DNA of 64,000 nt from Clusia tigrina (GCA_920105625.2 OV050032.1:117474542-117538541); one strand, 5' to 3'; positions 23,271 to 37,900 are shown, counted from the first letter of the stretch. Program-made: numbers and translations. Notes: a model not told the origin generated them from the sequence alone.

Positions 23271-26200
23271 ATAGAATTTAGGGGCGTTTGAAGTTTTATC
23301 AGTGTTTGATTTGGGACTCAAGGGTAGCATAGCTTTGAGCGATAGCTTAAATTGACAAGAGGCTCGAGTACTTTATTGTTACAAAATTTCAAGGTTTTAT
23401 GACGCTCCAGTAAAAAGTTACAAGCATTTGAATTTTGCCAACTTTGATAGGTGTAGGACGTACCGTATAGAAGTTAGGGCCATTTAAAGTTTTATCAGTG
23501 TTTGAATTGGGACTCTAGGGTAGCATAGCTTTGAGTGATAGCTTAAATTGACAAGAGGCTCGAGTACTTTATTGTTACAAAATTTCAAGGTTTTATGAGG
23601 CTCCACTAAAAAGTTACAAGCATTTGTATGTTGCAAATTTTGATAGGTGTAGGACGTACCGTATAGAAGTTGGGGGCATTTGAAGTTCTATCAGTGTTTG
23701 ATTTGGGACTCTAGGGTAGCATAGCTTTGAGCGATAGCTTAAATTGACAAGAGGCTAGAGTACTTTATTGTTACAAAATTTCAATTTTTTATGACGCTCC
23801 AGTAAAAAGTTACAAGCATTTGTATGTTGCAATCTTTAATAGGTGTAGGATGTACCGTAAAGAAGTTAGGGGCGTTTGAAGTTTTTTCAGTGTTTGATTT
23901 GGGACTCTAGGGTAGCATAGTTTTGAGCGAGAGCTTAAATTGACAAGAAGCTTGGGTACTTCATTGTTACAAAATTTCAAGGTTTTATGACGCTCCAGTA
24001 AAAAGTTACAAGCATTTGAATTTTGCCAACTTTGATAGGTGTAGGACGTACCGTATAGAAGTTAGGGCCATTTAAAGTTTTATCAGTGTTTGATTTGGGA
24101 CTCTAGGGTAGCATAGCTTTGAGCGATAGCTTAAATTGACAAGAGGCTCGAGTACTTTATTGTTACAAAATATCAAGGTTTTATGAGGCTCCAGTAAAAA
24201 GTTACAAGCATTTGTATGTTGCAAACTTTGATAGGTGTAGGACGTACCGTATAGAAGTTGGGGGCATTTGAAGTTTTATCAGTGTTTGATTTGGGACTCT
24301 AGGGTAGCATAGCTTTGAGCGATAGCTTAAATTGACAAGATGCTAGAGTACTTTATTGTTACAAAAATTCAAGGTTTTATGACGCTCCAGTAAAAAGTTA
24401 CAAGCATTTGTATGTTGCAAACTTTGATAGGTGTAGGACGTACCGTAAAGAAGTTAGGGGCGTTTGAAGTTTTATCAGTGTTTGATTTGGGACTCTAGGG
24501 TAGCAAAGCTTTGAGCGATAGCTTAAATTGACAAGAAGCTCGAGTACTTTATTGTTACAAAATTTGAAGGTTTTAGGACGCTCCAGTAAAAAGTTACAAG
24601 CATTTGTATGTTGCAAACTTTGATAGGTGTAGGATGTACCGTAAAGAAGTTAGGGGCGTTTGAAGTTTTATCAGTGTTTGATTTGGGACTCTAGGGTAGC
24701 ATAGTTTTGAGCGATAGCTTAAATTGACAAGAAGCTTGGGTACTTCATTGTTACAAAATTTCAAGGTTTTATGACGCTCCAGTAAAAAGTTACAAGCATA
24801 TGAATTTTGCCAACTTTGATAGGTGTAGGACGTACCGTATAGAAGTTAGGGCCATTTAAAGTTTTATCAGTGTTTGATTTGGGACTCTAGGGTAGCATAG
24901 CTTTGAGCGATAGCTTAAATTGACAAGAGGCTCGAATACTTTATTGTTACAAAATTTCAAGGTTTTATGAGGCTCCAGTAAAAAGTTACAAGCATTTGTA
25001 TGTTGCAAACTTTGATAGGTGTAGGACGTGCCGTATAGAAGTTGGGGGCATTTGAAGTTTTATCAGTGTTTGATTTGGGACTCTAGGGTAGCATAGCTTT
25101 GTGCGATAGCTTAAATTGACAAGAGGCTAGAGTACTTTATTGTTACAAAATTTCAAGGTTTTATGACGCTCCAGTAAAAAGTTACAAGCATTTGTATGTT
25201 GCAAACTTTGATAGGTGTAGGACGTACCGTAAAGAAGTTAGGGGCGTTTGAAGTTTTATCAGTGTTTGATTTGGGACTCTAGGGTAGCAAAGCTTTGAGC
25301 GATAGCTTAAATTGACAAGAGGCTCGAGTACTTTATTGTTACAAAATTTCAAGGTTTTAGGACGCTCCAGTAAAAAGTTACAAGCATTTGTATGTTGCAA
25401 ACTTTGATAGGTGTAGGACGTACCGTAAAGAAGTCAGGGACGTTTGAAGTTTTATCAGTGTTTGATTTAGGACTCTAGGGTAGCAAAGCTTTGAGCGATA
25501 GCTTAAATTGACAAGAGGCTCGAGTACTGTATTGTTACAAAATTTGAAGGTTTTAGGACGCTCCAGTAAAAAGTTACAAGCATTTGTATGTTGCAAACTT
25601 TGATAGGTGTAGGATGTACCGTAAAGAAGTTAGGGGCGTTTGAAGTTTTTTCAGTGTTTGATTTGGGACTCTAGGGTAGCATAGTTTTGAGCGATAGCTT
25701 AAATTGACAAGAAGCTTGGGTACTTCATTGTTACAAAATTTCAAGGTTTTATGACGCTCCAGTAAAAAGTTACAAGCATTTGAATTTTGCCAACTTTGAT
25801 AGGTGTAGGACGTACCATATAGAAGTTAGGGCCATTTAAAGTTTTATCAGTGTTTGATTTGGGACTCTAGGGTAGCATAGCTTTGAGCGATAGCTTAAAT
25901 TGACAAGAGGCTCGAGTACTTTATTGTTACAAAATAGCAAGGTTTTATGAGGCTCCAGTAAAATTTACAAGCATTTGTATGTTGCAAACTTTGATAGGTG
26001 TAGGACGTACCGTATAGAAGTTGGGGGCATTTGAAGTTTTATCAGTGTTTGATTTGGGACTCTAGGGTAGCATAGCTTTGAGCGATAGCTTAAATTGACA
26101 AGATGCTAGAGTACTTTATTGTTACAAAAATTCAAGGTTTTATGACGCTCCAGTAAAAAGTTACAAGCATTTGTATGTTGCAAACTTTGATAGGTGTAGG

Positions 26201-26801
26201 ACGTACCGTAAAGAAGTTAGGGGCGTTTGAAGTTTTATCAGTGTTTGATTTGGGACTCTAGGGTAGCAAAGCTTTGAGCGATAGCTTAAATTGACAAGAA
26301 GCTCGAGTACTTTATTGTTACAAAATTTGAAGGTTTTAGGACGCTCCAGTAAAAAGTTACAAGCATTTGTATGTTGCAAACTTTGATAGGTGTAGGATGT
26401 ACCGTAAAGAAGTTAGGGGCGTTTGAAGTTTTATTAGTGTTTGATTTGGGACTCTAGGGTAGCATAGTTTTGAGCGATAGCTTAAATTGACAAGAAGCTT
26501 GGGTACTTCATTGTTACAAAATTTCAAGGTTTTATGACGCTCCAGTAAAAAGTTACAAGCATTTGAATTTTGCCAACTTTGATAGGTGTAGGACGTACCG
26601 TATAGAAGTTAGGGCCATTTAAAGTTTTATCAGTGTTTGATTTGGGACTCTAGGGTAGCATAGCTTTGAGCGATAGCTTAAATTGACAAGAGGCTCGAAT
26701 ACTTTATTGTTACAAAATTTCAAGGTTTTATGAGGCTCCAGTAAAAAGTTACAAGCATTTGTATGTTGCAAACTTTGATAGGTGTAGGACGTGCCGTATA
26801 G
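23271..26801 (+). repeat. 16-monomer tandem duplication, right copy (18 monomers long)
   Basis: This copy starts with a junction monomer (GTATAGAATTTAGGGGCG at 23,270) joining the end of the left copy to a repeat of its beginning. It keeps two monomers, a type A and a type B at about 24,430-24,830, that are missing from the left copy. The one-base-shorter GTAAAATTTACAAG at 25,960 matches 22,431, so that indel predates the duplication. Confidence 0.85.
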
Positions 26802-28789
26802 AAGTTGGGGGCATTTGAAGTTTTATCAGTGTTTGATTTGGGACTCTAGGGTAGCATAGCTTTGTGCGATAGCTTAAATTGACAAGAGGCTAGAGTACTT
26901 TATTGTTACAAAATTTCCAGGTTTTATGACGCTCCAGTAAAAAGTTACAAGCATTTGTATGTTGCAAACTTTGATAGGTGTAGGACGTACCGTAAAGAAG
27001 TTAGGGGCGTTTGAAGTTTTATCAGTGTTTGATTTGGGACTCTAGGGTAGCAAAGCTTTGAGCGATAGCTTAAATTGACAAGAGGCTCGAGTACTTTATT
27101 GTTACAAAAATTCAAGGTTTTATGAAGCTCCAGTAAAAAGTTACAAGCATTTGTATGTTGCAAACTTTGATAGGTGTAGGACGTACCGTAAAGAAGTTAG
27201 GGGCGTTTGAAGTTTTATCAGTGTTTGATTTAGGACTGTAGGGTAAGCAAAGCTTTGAGCGATAGCTTAAATTGACAAGAGGCTCGAGTACTTTATTGTT
27301 ACAAAATTTCAAGGTTTTATGACGCTGCAGTAAAAAGTAACCAGCATTTGTATGTTGCAAACTTTGATAGGTGTAGGACGTACCGTAAAGAAGTTAGGGG
27401 CGTTTGAAGTTTTATCAGTGTTTGATTTAGGACTGTAGGGTAGCAAAGCTTTGAGCGATAGCTTAAATTGACAAGAGGCTCGAGAACTGTATTGTTACAA
27501 AATTTGAAGGTTTTAGGACGCTCCAGTAAAAAGTTACAAGCATTTGTATGTTGCAAACTTTGATAGGTGTAGGATGTACCGTAAAGAAGTTAGGGGCGTT
27601 TGAAGTTTTATCAGTGTTTAATTTGGGACTCTAGGGTAGCATAGTTTTGAGCGATAGCTTAAATTGACAAGAAGCTTGGGTACTTCATTGTTACAAAATT
27701 TCAAGGTTTTATGACGCTCCAGTAAAAAGTTACAAGCATTTGTATGTTGCAAACTTTGATAGGTGTAGGACGTACCGTATAGAAGTTGGGGGCATTTGAA
27801 GTTTTATCAGTGTTTGATTTAGGACTGTAGGGTAGCAAAGCTTTGAGCGATAGCCTAAATTGACAAGAGGCTCGAATACTTTATTGTTACAAAATTTCAA
27901 GGTTTTATGAGGCTTCAGTAAAAAGTTACAAGCATTTGTATGTTGCAAACTTTGATAGGTGTAGGACGTACCGTAAAGAAGTTAGGGGCGTTTGAAGTTT
28001 TATCAGTGTTTGATTTGGGACTCTAGGGTAGCAAAGCTTTGAGCGATAGCTTAAATTGACAAGAGGCTCGAGTACTTTATTGTTACAAAATTTCAAGGTT
28101 TTAGGACGCTCCAGTAAAAAGTTACAAGCATTTGTATGTTGCAAACTTTGATAGGTGTAGGACGTACCGTAAAGAAGTTAGGGGCGTTTGAAGTTTTATC
28201 AGTGTTTGATTTAGGACTGTAGGGTAGCAAAACTTTGAGCGATAGCTTAAATTGACAAGAGGCTCGAGTACTTTATTGTTACAAAATTTGAAGGTTTTAG
28301 GACGCTCCAGTAAAAAGTTACAAGCATTTGTATGTTGCAAACTTTGATAGGTGTAGGATGTACCGTAAAGAAGTTAGGGGCGTTTGAAGTTTTATCAGTG
28401 TTTGATTTGGGACTCTAGGGTAGCATAGTTTTGAGCGATAGCTTAAATTGACAAGAAGCTTGGGTACTTCATTGTTACAAAATTTCAAGGTTTTATGACG
28501 CTCCAGTAAAAAGTTACAAGCATTTGAATTTTGCCAACTTTGATAGGTGTAGGACGTACCGTATAGAAGTTAGGGCCATTTAAAGTTTTATCAGTGTTTG
28601 ATTTGGGACTCTAGGGTAGCATAGCTTTGAGCGATAGCTTAAATTGACAAGAGGCTCCAGTACTTTATTGTTACAAAATTTCAAGGCTTTATGAGGCTCC
28701 AGTAAAAAGTTACAAGCATTTGTATGTTGCAAACTTTGATAGGTGTAGGACGTACCGTATAGAAGTTGGGGGCATTTGAAGTTTTATCA

Positions 28790-30627
28790 GTGTTTGATTT
28801 GGGACTCTAGGGTAGCAAAGCTTTGAGCGATAGCTTAAATTGACAAGAGGCTCGAGTACTTTATTGTTACAAAATTTCAAGGTTTTAGGACGCTCCAGTA
28901 AAAAGTTACAAGCATTTGTATGTTGCAAACTTTGATAGGTGTAGGACGTACCGTATATAAGTTAGGGGCGTTTGAAGTTTGATCAGTGTTTGATTTGGGA
29001 CTCAAGGGTAGCATAGCTTTGAGCGATAGCTTAAATTGACAAGAGGCTCGAGTACTTTACTGTCACAAAATTTCAAGGTTTTATGACGCTCCAGTAAAAA
29101 GTTACAAGCATTTGAATTTTGCCAACATTGATAGGTGTAGGACGTACCGTATAGAAGTTGGGGGCATTTGAAGTTTTATCAGTGTTTGATTTGGGACTCT
29201 AGGGTAGCATAGCTTTGAGCGATAGCTTAAATTGACAAGAGGCTAGACTACTTTATTGTTACAAAATTTGAAGGTTTTAGGACGCTCCAGTAAAAAGTTA
29301 AAAGCATTTGTATGTTGCAAACTTTGATAGGTGTAGGATGTACCGTAAAGAAGTTAGGGGCGTTTGAAGTTTTATCAGTGTTTGATTTGGGACTCTAGGG
29401 TAGCAAAGCTTTGAGCAATAGCTTAAATTGACAAGAGGCTCGAATACTTTATTGTTACAAAATTTGAAGGTTTTAGGACGCTCCAGTAAAAAGTTAAAAG
29501 CATTTGTATGTTGCAAACTTTGATAGGTGTAGGATGTACCGTAAAGAAGTTAGGGGCGTTTGAAGTTTTATCAGTGTTTGATTTGGGACTCTAGGGTAGC
29601 ATAGTTTTGAGCGATATCTTAAATTGACAAGAAGCTTGGGTACTTCATTGTTACAAAATTTCAAGGTTTTATGACGCTCCAGTAAAAAGTTACAAGCATT
29701 TGAATTTTGCCAACTTTGATAGGTGTAGGACGTACCGTATAGAAGTTAGGGCCATTTAAAGTTTTATCAGTGTTTGATTTGGGACTCTAGGGTAGCATAG
29801 CTTTGAGCGATAGCTTAAATTGACAAGAGGCTCGAGTACTTTATTGTTACAAAATTTCAAGGTTTTATGAGGCTCCAGTAAAAAGTTACAAGCATTTGTA
29901 TGTTGCAAACTTTGATAGGTGTAGGACGTACCGTATAGAAGTTGGGGGCTTTTGAAGTTTTATCAGTGTTTGATTTGGGACTCTAGGGTAGCATAGCTTT
30001 GTGCGATAGCTTAAATTGACAAGAGGCTAGAGTACTTTATTGTTACAAAATTTCAAGGTTTTATGACGCTCCAGTAAAAAGTTACAAGCATTTGTATGTT
30101 GCAAACTTTGATAGGTGTAGGACGTACCGTAAAGAAGTTAGGGGCATTTGAAGTTTTATCAGTGTTTGATTTGGGACTCTAGGGTAGCAAAGCTTTGAGC
30201 GATAGCTTAAATTGACAAGAGGCTCGAGTACTTTATTGTTACAAAATTTCAAGGTTTTAGGACGATCCAGTAAAAAGTTACAAGCATTTGTATGTTGCAA
30301 ACTTTGATAGGTGTAGTACGTACCGTATAGAAGTTAGGGGCGTTTGAAGTTTTATCAGTGTTTGATTTGGGACTCAAGGGTAGCGCAGCTTTGAGCGATA
30401 GCTTAAATTGACAAGAGGCTCGAGATCTTTATTGTTACAAAATTTCAAGGTTTTATGACGCTCCAATAAAAAGTTACAAGCATTTGAATTTTGTCAACTT
30501 TGATAGGTGTAGAAGTTAGGGCCATTTAAAGTTTTATCAGTGTTTGATTTGGGACTCTAGGGTAGCATAGCTTTGAGCGATAGCTTAAATTGACAAGAGG
30601 CTCGAGTACTTTATTGTTACAAAATTT
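28790..30627 (+). repeat. 3,318-bp-offset block, first copy
   Basis: It matches about 32,108-33,945 at offset 3,318, which is 17 x 196 minus the 14-base deletion lying in between. Shared markers are CCGTATATAAG, TTTGATCAG, CTGTCACAAAATT, GCCAACATTGATAGG, GAGCGATATC and the deletion itself. Some monomers differ (about 29,268-29,320), so conversion has occurred since. Confidence 0.8.
30505..30520 (+). repeat. 14-bp deletion between TAG repeats (copy 1)
   Basis: GGTGTAG is followed directly by AAGTTAGG. The normal monomer has GACGTACCGTATAG between them. The lost segment is bounded by TAG on each side, which suggests slippage or microhomology. The same lesion recurs at 33,830 and, inverted, at 44,258. 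Confidence 0.9.
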
Positions 30628-31920
30628 GAAGGTTTTAGGACGCTCCAGTAAAAAGTTACAAGCGTTTGTATGTTGCAAACTTTGGTAGGTGTAGGATGTA
30701 CCGTAAAGAAGTTAGGGGCGCTAGAAGTTTTATCAGTGTTTGATTTGGGACTCTAGGGTAGCAAAGTTTTGAGCGATAGCTTAAATTGACAAGAAGCTTG
30801 GGTACTTCATTGTTACAAAATTTCAAGGTTTTATGACGCTCCAGTAAAAAGTTACAAGCATTTGTATGTTGCAAACTTTGATTGGTGTAGGACGTACCGT
30901 ATAAAAGTTAGGGCCATTTGAAGTTTTATCAGTGTTTGATTTGGGACTCAAGGGTAGCGTAGCTTTGGGCGATGGCTTAAATTGACAAGAGGCTCGAGTA
31001 CTTTATTGTTACAAAATTTCAAGGTTTTATGACGCTCCAGTAAAAAGTTACAAGCATTTGTATGTTGCAAACTTTGATAGGTGTAGGACGTACCGTATAG
31101 AAGTTAGGGCCATTTGAAGTTTTATCAGTGTTCGATTTGGGACTCTAGGGTAGCATAGCTTTGAGCGTTAGCTTAAATTGGCAAGAGGCTCGAGATCTTT
31201 ATTGTTACAAAATTTCAAGGTTTTATGACGCTCCAGTAAAAAGTTACAAGCATTTGTATGTTGCAAACTTTGATAGGTGTAGGACGTACCGTAAAGAAGT
31301 TAGGGGCGTTTGAAGTTTTATCAGTGTTTGATTTGGGACTCTAGGGTAGCAAAGCTTTGAGCGATAGCTTAAATTGACAAGAGGCTCGAGTACTTTATTG
31401 TTACAAAATTTCAAGGTTTTAGGACGCTCCAGTAAAAAGTTAAAAGCATTTGTATGTTGCAAACTTTGATAGGTGTAGGATGTACCGTAAAGAAGTTAGG
31501 GGCGTTTGAAGTTTTATCAGTGTTTGATTTGGGACTCTAGGGTAGCATAGTTTTGAGCGATAGCTTAAATTGACAAGAAGCTTGGGTACTTCATTGTTAC
31601 AAAATTTCAAGGTTTTATGACGCTCCAGTAAAAAGTTACAATCATTTGTATGTTGCAAACTTTGATAGGTGTAGGACGTACCGTAAAGAAGTTAGGGGCG
31701 TTTGAAGTTTTATCAGTGTTTGATTTGGGACTCTAGGGTAGCAAAGCTTTGAGCGATAGCTTAAATTGACAAGAGGCTCGAGTACTTTATTGTTACAGAA
31801 TTTCAAGGTTTTAGGACGCTCCAGTAAAAAGTTAAAAGCATTTGTATGTTGCAAACTTTGATAGGTGTAGGATGTACCGTAAAGAAGTTAGGGGCGTTTG
31901 AAGTTTTATCAGTGTTTGAT

Positions 31921-34900
31921 TTGGGACTCTAGGGTAGCATAGCTTTGTGCGATAGCTTAAATTGACAAGAGGCTAGAGTACTTTATTGTTACAAAATTTC
32001 AAGGTTTTATGACGCTCCAGTAAAAAGTTACAATCATTTGTATGTTGCAAACTTTGATAGGTGTAGGACGTACCGTAAAGAAGTTAGGGGCGTTTGAAGA
32101 TTTATCAGTGTTTGATTTGGGACTCTAGGGTAGCAAAGCTTTGAGCGATAGCTTAAATTGACAAGAGGCTCGAGTACTTTATTGTTACAAAATTTCAAGG
32201 TTTTAGGACGCTCCAGTAAAAAGTTACAAGCATTTGTATGTTGCAAACTTTGATAGGTGTAGGACGTACCGTATATAAGTTAGGGGCGTTTGAAGTTTGA
32301 TCAGTGTTTGATTTGGGACTCAAGGGTAGCATAGCTTTGAGCGATAGCTTAAATTGACAAGAGGCTCGAGTACTTTACTGTCACAAAATTTCAAGGTTTT
32401 ATGACGCTCCAGTAAAAAGTTACAAGCATTTGAATTTTGCCAACATTGATAGGTGTAGGACGTACCGTATAGAAGTTGGGGGCATTTGAAGTTTTATCAG
32501 TGTTTGATTTGGGACTCTAGGGTAGCATAGCTTTGAGCGATAGCTTAAATTGACAAGAGGCTAGACTACTTTATTGTTACAAAATTTCAAGGTTTTATGA
32601 CGCTCCAGTAAAAAGTTACAAGCATTTGTATATTGCAAACTTTGATAGGTGTAGGACGTACCGTAAATAAGTTAGGGGCGTTTGAAGTTTTATCAGTGTT
32701 TGATTTGGGACTCTAGGGTAGCAAAGCTTTGAGCAATAGCTTAAATTGACAAGAGGCTCGAATACTTTATTGTTACAAAATTTGAAGGTTTTAGGACGCT
32801 CCAGTAAAAAGTTAAAAGCATTTGTATGTTGCAAACTTTGATAGGTGTAGGATGTACCGTAAAGAAGTTAGGGGCGTTTGAAGTTTTATCAGTGTTTGAT
32901 TTGGGACTCTAGGGTAGCATAGTTTTGAGCGATATCTTAAATTGACAAGAAGCTTGGGTACTTCATTGTTACAAAATTTCAAGGTTTTATGACGCTCCAG
33001 TAAAAAGTTACAAGCATTTGAATTTTGCCAACTTTGATAGGTGTAGGACGTACCGTATAGAAGTTAGGGCCATTTAAAGTTTTATCAGTGTTTGATTTGG
33101 GACTCTAGGGTAGCATAGCTTTGAGCGATAGCTTAAATTGACAAGAGGCTCGAGTACTTTATTGTTACAAAATTTCAAGGTTTTTTGAGGCTCCAGTAAA
33201 AAGTTACAAGCATTTGCATGTTGCAAACTTTGATAGGTGTAGGACGTACCGTATAGAAGTTGGGGGCTTTTGAAGTTTTATCAGTGTTTGATTTGGGACT
33301 CTAGGGTAGCATAGCTTTGTGCGATAGCTTAAATTGACAAGAGGCTAGAGTACTTTATTGTTACAAAATTTCAAGGTTTTATGACGCTCCAGTAAAAAGT
33401 TACAAGCATTTGTATGTTGCAAACTTTGATAGGTGTAGGACGTACCGTAAAGAAGTTAGGGGCATTTGAAGTTTTATCAGTGTTTGATTTGGGACTCTAG
33501 GGTAGCAAAGCTTTGAGCGATAGCTTAAATTGACAAGAGGCTCGAGTACTTTATTGTTACAAAATTTCAAGGTTTTAGGACGATCCAGTAAAAAGTTACA
33601 AGCATTTGTATGTTGCAAACTTTGATAGGTGTAGTACGTACCGTATAGAAGTTAGGGGCGTTTGAAGTTTTATCAGTGTTTGATTTGGGACTCAAGGGTA
33701 GCGCAGCTTTGAGCGATAGCTTAAATTGACAAGAGGCTCGAGTACTTTATTGTTACAAAATTTCAAGGTTTTATGACGCTCCAATAAAAAGTTACAAGCA
33801 TTTGAATTTTGCCAACTTTGATAGGTGTAGAAGTTAGGGCCATTTAAAGTTTTATCAGTGTTTGATTTGGGACTCTAGGGTAGCATAGCTTTGAGCGATA
33901 GCTTAAATTGACAAGAGGCTCGAGTACTTTATTGTTACAAAATTTCAAGGTTTTATGAGGCTCCAGTAAAAAGTTACAAGCATTTGTATGTTGCAAACTT
34001 TGATAGGTGTGGGACGTACCGTATAGAAGTTGGGGGCATTTGAAGTTTTATCAGTGTTTGATTTGGGACTCTAGGGTAGCATAGCTTTGAGCGATAGCTT
34101 AAATTGACAAGAGGCTAGAGTACTTTATTGTTACAAAATTTCAAGGTTTTATGACGCTCCAGTAAAAAGTTACAAGCATTTGTATGTTGCAAACTTTGAT
34201 AGGTGTAGGACGTACCGTAAAGAAGTTAGGGGCGTTTGAAGTTTTATCAGTGTTTGATTTGGGACTCTAGGGTAGCAAAGCTTTGAGCGATAGCTTAAAT
34301 TGACAAGAGGCTCGAGTACTTTATTGTTACAAAATTTGAAGGTTTTAGGACGCTCCAGTAAAAAGTTACAAGCGTTTGTATGTTGCAAACTTTGGTAGGT
34401 CTAGGATGTACCGTAAAGAAGTTAGGGGCGCTAGAAGTTTTATCAGTGTTTGATTTGGGACTCTAGGGTAGCATAGTTTTGAGCGATAGCTTAAATTGAC
34501 AAGAAGCTTGGGTACTTCATTGTTACAAAATTTCAAGGTTTTAGGACGCTCCAGTAAAAAGTTAAAAGCATTTGTATGTTGCAAACTTTGATAGGTGTAG
34601 GATGTACCGTAAAGAAGTTAGGGGCGTTTGAAGTTTTATCAGTGTTTGATTTGGGACTCTAGGGTAGCATAGTTTTGAGCGATAGCTTAAATTGACAAGA
34701 AGCTTGGGTACTTCATTGTTACAAAATTTCAAGGTTTTATGACGCTCCAGTAAAAAGTTACAAGCATTTGAATTTTGCCAACTTTGATAGGTGTAGGACG
34801 TACCGTAAAGAAGTTAGGGGCGTTTGAAGTTTTATCAGTGTTTGATTTGGGACTCTAGGGTAGCAAAGCTTTGAGCGATAGCTTAAATTGACAAGAGGCT

Positions 34901-37900
34901 CGAGTACTTTATTGTTACAAAATTTGAAGGTTTTAGGACGCTCCAGTAAAAAGTTACAAGCGTTTGTATGTTGCAAACTTTGGTAGGTGTAGGATGTACC
35001 GTAAAGAAGTTAGGGGCGTTTGAAGTTTTATCAGTGTTTGATTTGGGACTCTAGGGTAGCAAAGCTTTGAGCGATAGCTTAAATTGACAAGAGGCTCGAG
35101 TACTTTATTGTTACAAAATTTCAAGGTTTTAGGACGCTCCAGTAAAAAGTTAAAAGCATTTGTATGTTGCAAACTTTGATAGGTGTAGGATGTACCGTAA
35201 AGAAGTTAGGGGCGTTTGAAGTTTTATCAGTGTTTGATTTGGGACTCTAGGGTAGCATAGTTTTGAGCGATAGCTTAAATTGACAAGAAGCTTGGGTACT
35301 TCATTGTTACAAAATTTCAAGGTTTTATGACGCTCCAGTAAAAAGTTACAAGCATTTGAATTTTGCCAACTTTGATAGGTGTAGGACGTACCGTATAGAA
35401 GTTAGGGCCATTTAAAGTTTTATCAGTGTTTGATTTGGGACTCTAGGGTAGCATAGCTTTGAGCGATAGCTTAAATTGACAAGAGGCTCGAGTACTTTAT
35501 TGTTACAAAATTTCAAGGTTTTATGAGGCTCCAGTAAAAAGTTACAAGCATTTCTATGTTGCAAACTTTGATAGGTGTAGGACGTACCGTATAGAAGTTG
35601 GGGGCTTTTGAAGTTTTATCAGTGTTTGATTTGGGACTCTAGGGTAGCATAGCTTTGTGCGATAGCTTAAATTGACAAGAGGCTAGAGTACTTTATTGTT
35701 ACAAAATTTCAAGGTTTTATGAAGCTCCAGTAAAAAGTTACAAGCATTTGTATGTTGCAAACTTTGATAGGTGTAGGACGTACCGTAAAGAAGTAAGGGG
35801 CGTTTGAAGTTTTATCAGTGTTTGATTTGGGACTCTAGGGTAGCAAAGCTTTGAGCGAAAGCTTAAATTGACAAGAGGCTCGAGTACTTTATTGTTACAA
35901 AATTTCAAGGTTTTAGGACGATCCAGTAAAAAGTTACAAGCATTTGTATGTTGCAAACTTTGATAGGTGTAGTACGTACCGTATAGAAGTTAGGGGCGTT
36001 TGAAGTTTTATCAGTGTTTGATTTGGGACTCAAGGGTAGCATAGCTTTGAGCGATAGCTTAAATTGACAAGAGGCTCGAGTACTTTATTGTTACAAAATT
36101 TCAAGGTTTTATGACGCTCCAATAAAAAGTTACAAGCATTTGAATTTTGCCAACTTTGATAGGTGTAGGACGTACCGTATAGAAGTTAGGGCCATTTAAA
36201 GTTTTATCAGTGTTTGATTTGGGACTCTAGGGTAGCATAGCTTTGAGCGATAGCTTAAATTGACAAGAGGCTCGAGTACTTTATTGTTACAAAATTTCAA
36301 GGTTTTATGACGCTCCAGTAAAAAGTTACAAGCATTTGTATGTTGCAAACTTTGATAGGTGTACGACGTACCGTTTAGAAGTTAGGGCCATTTGAAGTTT
36401 TATCAGTGTGTGATTTGGGACTCTAGGGTAGCATAGCTTTGAGCGATAGCTTAAATTGACAAGAAGCTCGAGTACTTTATTGTTACAAAATTTCAAGGTT
36501 TTATGAGGCTCCAGTAAAAAGTTACAAGCATTTGTATGTTGCAAACTTTGATAGGTGTAGGACGTACCGTATAGAAGTAGGGGGCATTTGAAGTTTTATC
36601 AGTGTTTGATTTGGGACTCTAGGGTAGCATAGCTTTGAGCGATAGCTTAAATTGACAAGAGGCTAGAGTACTTTATTGTTACAAAATTTCAAGGTTTTAT
36701 GACGCTCCAGTAAAAAGTTACAAGCATTTGTATGTTGCAAACTTTGATAGGTGTAGGACGTACCGTAAAGAAGTTAGGGGCGTTTGAAGTTTTATCAGTG
36801 TTTGATTTGGGACTCTAGGGTAGCAAAGCTTTGAGCGATAGCTTAAATTGACAAGAGGCTCGAGTACTTTATTGTTACAAAATTTGAAGGTTTTAGGACG
36901 CTCCAGTAAAAAGTTACAAGCATTTGTATGTTGCAAACTTTGGTAGGTGTAGGATGTACCGTAAAGAAGTTATGGGCGTTTGAAGTTTTATCAGTGTTTG
37001 ATTTGGGACTCAAGGGTAGCATAGCTTTGAGCGATGGCTTAAATTGACAAGAGACTCGAGTACTTTATTGTTACAAAATTTCAAGGTTTTATGACGCTCC
37101 AGTAAAAAGTTACAAGCATTTGTATGTTGCAAACTTTGATTGGTGTAGGACGTACCGTATAAAAGTTAGGGCCATTTGAAGTTTTATCAGTGTTTGATTT
37201 GGGACTCAAGGGTAGCGTAGCTTTGGGCGATGGCTTAAATTGACAAGAGGCTCGAGTACTTTATTGTTACAAAATTTCAAGGTTTTATGACGCTCCAGTA
37301 AAAAGTTACAAGCATTTGTATGTTTCAAACTTTGATAGGTGTAGGACGTACCGTATAGAAGTTAGGGCCATTTGAAGTTTTATCAGTGTTCGATTTGGGA
37401 CTCTAGGGTAGCATAGCTTTGAGCGTTAGCTTAAATTGACAAGAGGCTCGAGATCTTTATTGTTACAAAATTTCAAGGTTTTATGACGCTCCAGTAAAAA
37501 GTTACAAGCATTTGTATGTTGCAAACTTTGATAGGTGTAGGACGTACCGTAAAGAAGTTAGGGGCGTTTGAAGTTTTATCAGTGTTTGATTTGGGACTCT
37601 AGGGTAGCAAAGCTTTGAGCGATAGCTTAAATTGACAAGAGGCTCGAGTACTTTATTGTTACAAAATTTCAAGGTTTTAGGACGCTCCAGTAAAAAGTTA
37701 AAAGCATTTGTATGTTGCAAACTTTGATAGGTGTAGGATGTACCGTAAAGAAGTTAGGGGCGTTTGAAGTTTTATCAGTGTTTGATTTGGGACTCTAGGG
37801 TAGCATAGTTTTGAGCGATAGCTTAAATTGACAAGAAGCTTGGGTACTTCATTGTTACAAAATTTCAAGGTTTTATGACGCTCCAGTAAAAAGTTACAAG

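Larger units (their letters stand above)
26502..31920 (+). repeat. Segment B: donor-like copy of the inverted segment at 42.85-48.26 kb
   Basis: This 5,419-base stretch matches the reverse complement of 42,850-48,264, with coordinates summing to 74,766 in one part and 74,770 in the other. Shared private variants include GGGTAAGCAAAG (27,242 and 47,518), GGCTCCAGTAC (28,653 and 46,107), AAGGCTTTATGAG (28,685 and 46,076), AATTGGCAAGAGG (31,168 and 43,587), CGAGATCTTTATT and a 14-base deletion at 30,511. Such rare variants in the same order show descent from one segment. Confidence 0.9.

Noticed and set aside
27112..27556. Extended open frames of 79-82 codons
   Set aside because: They result from a one-base insertion (GGGTAAGCAAAG at 27,242) and a few substitutions in satellite monomers. 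The same insertion is in the inverted copy at 47,518, so it is a real variant but not evidence of coding.
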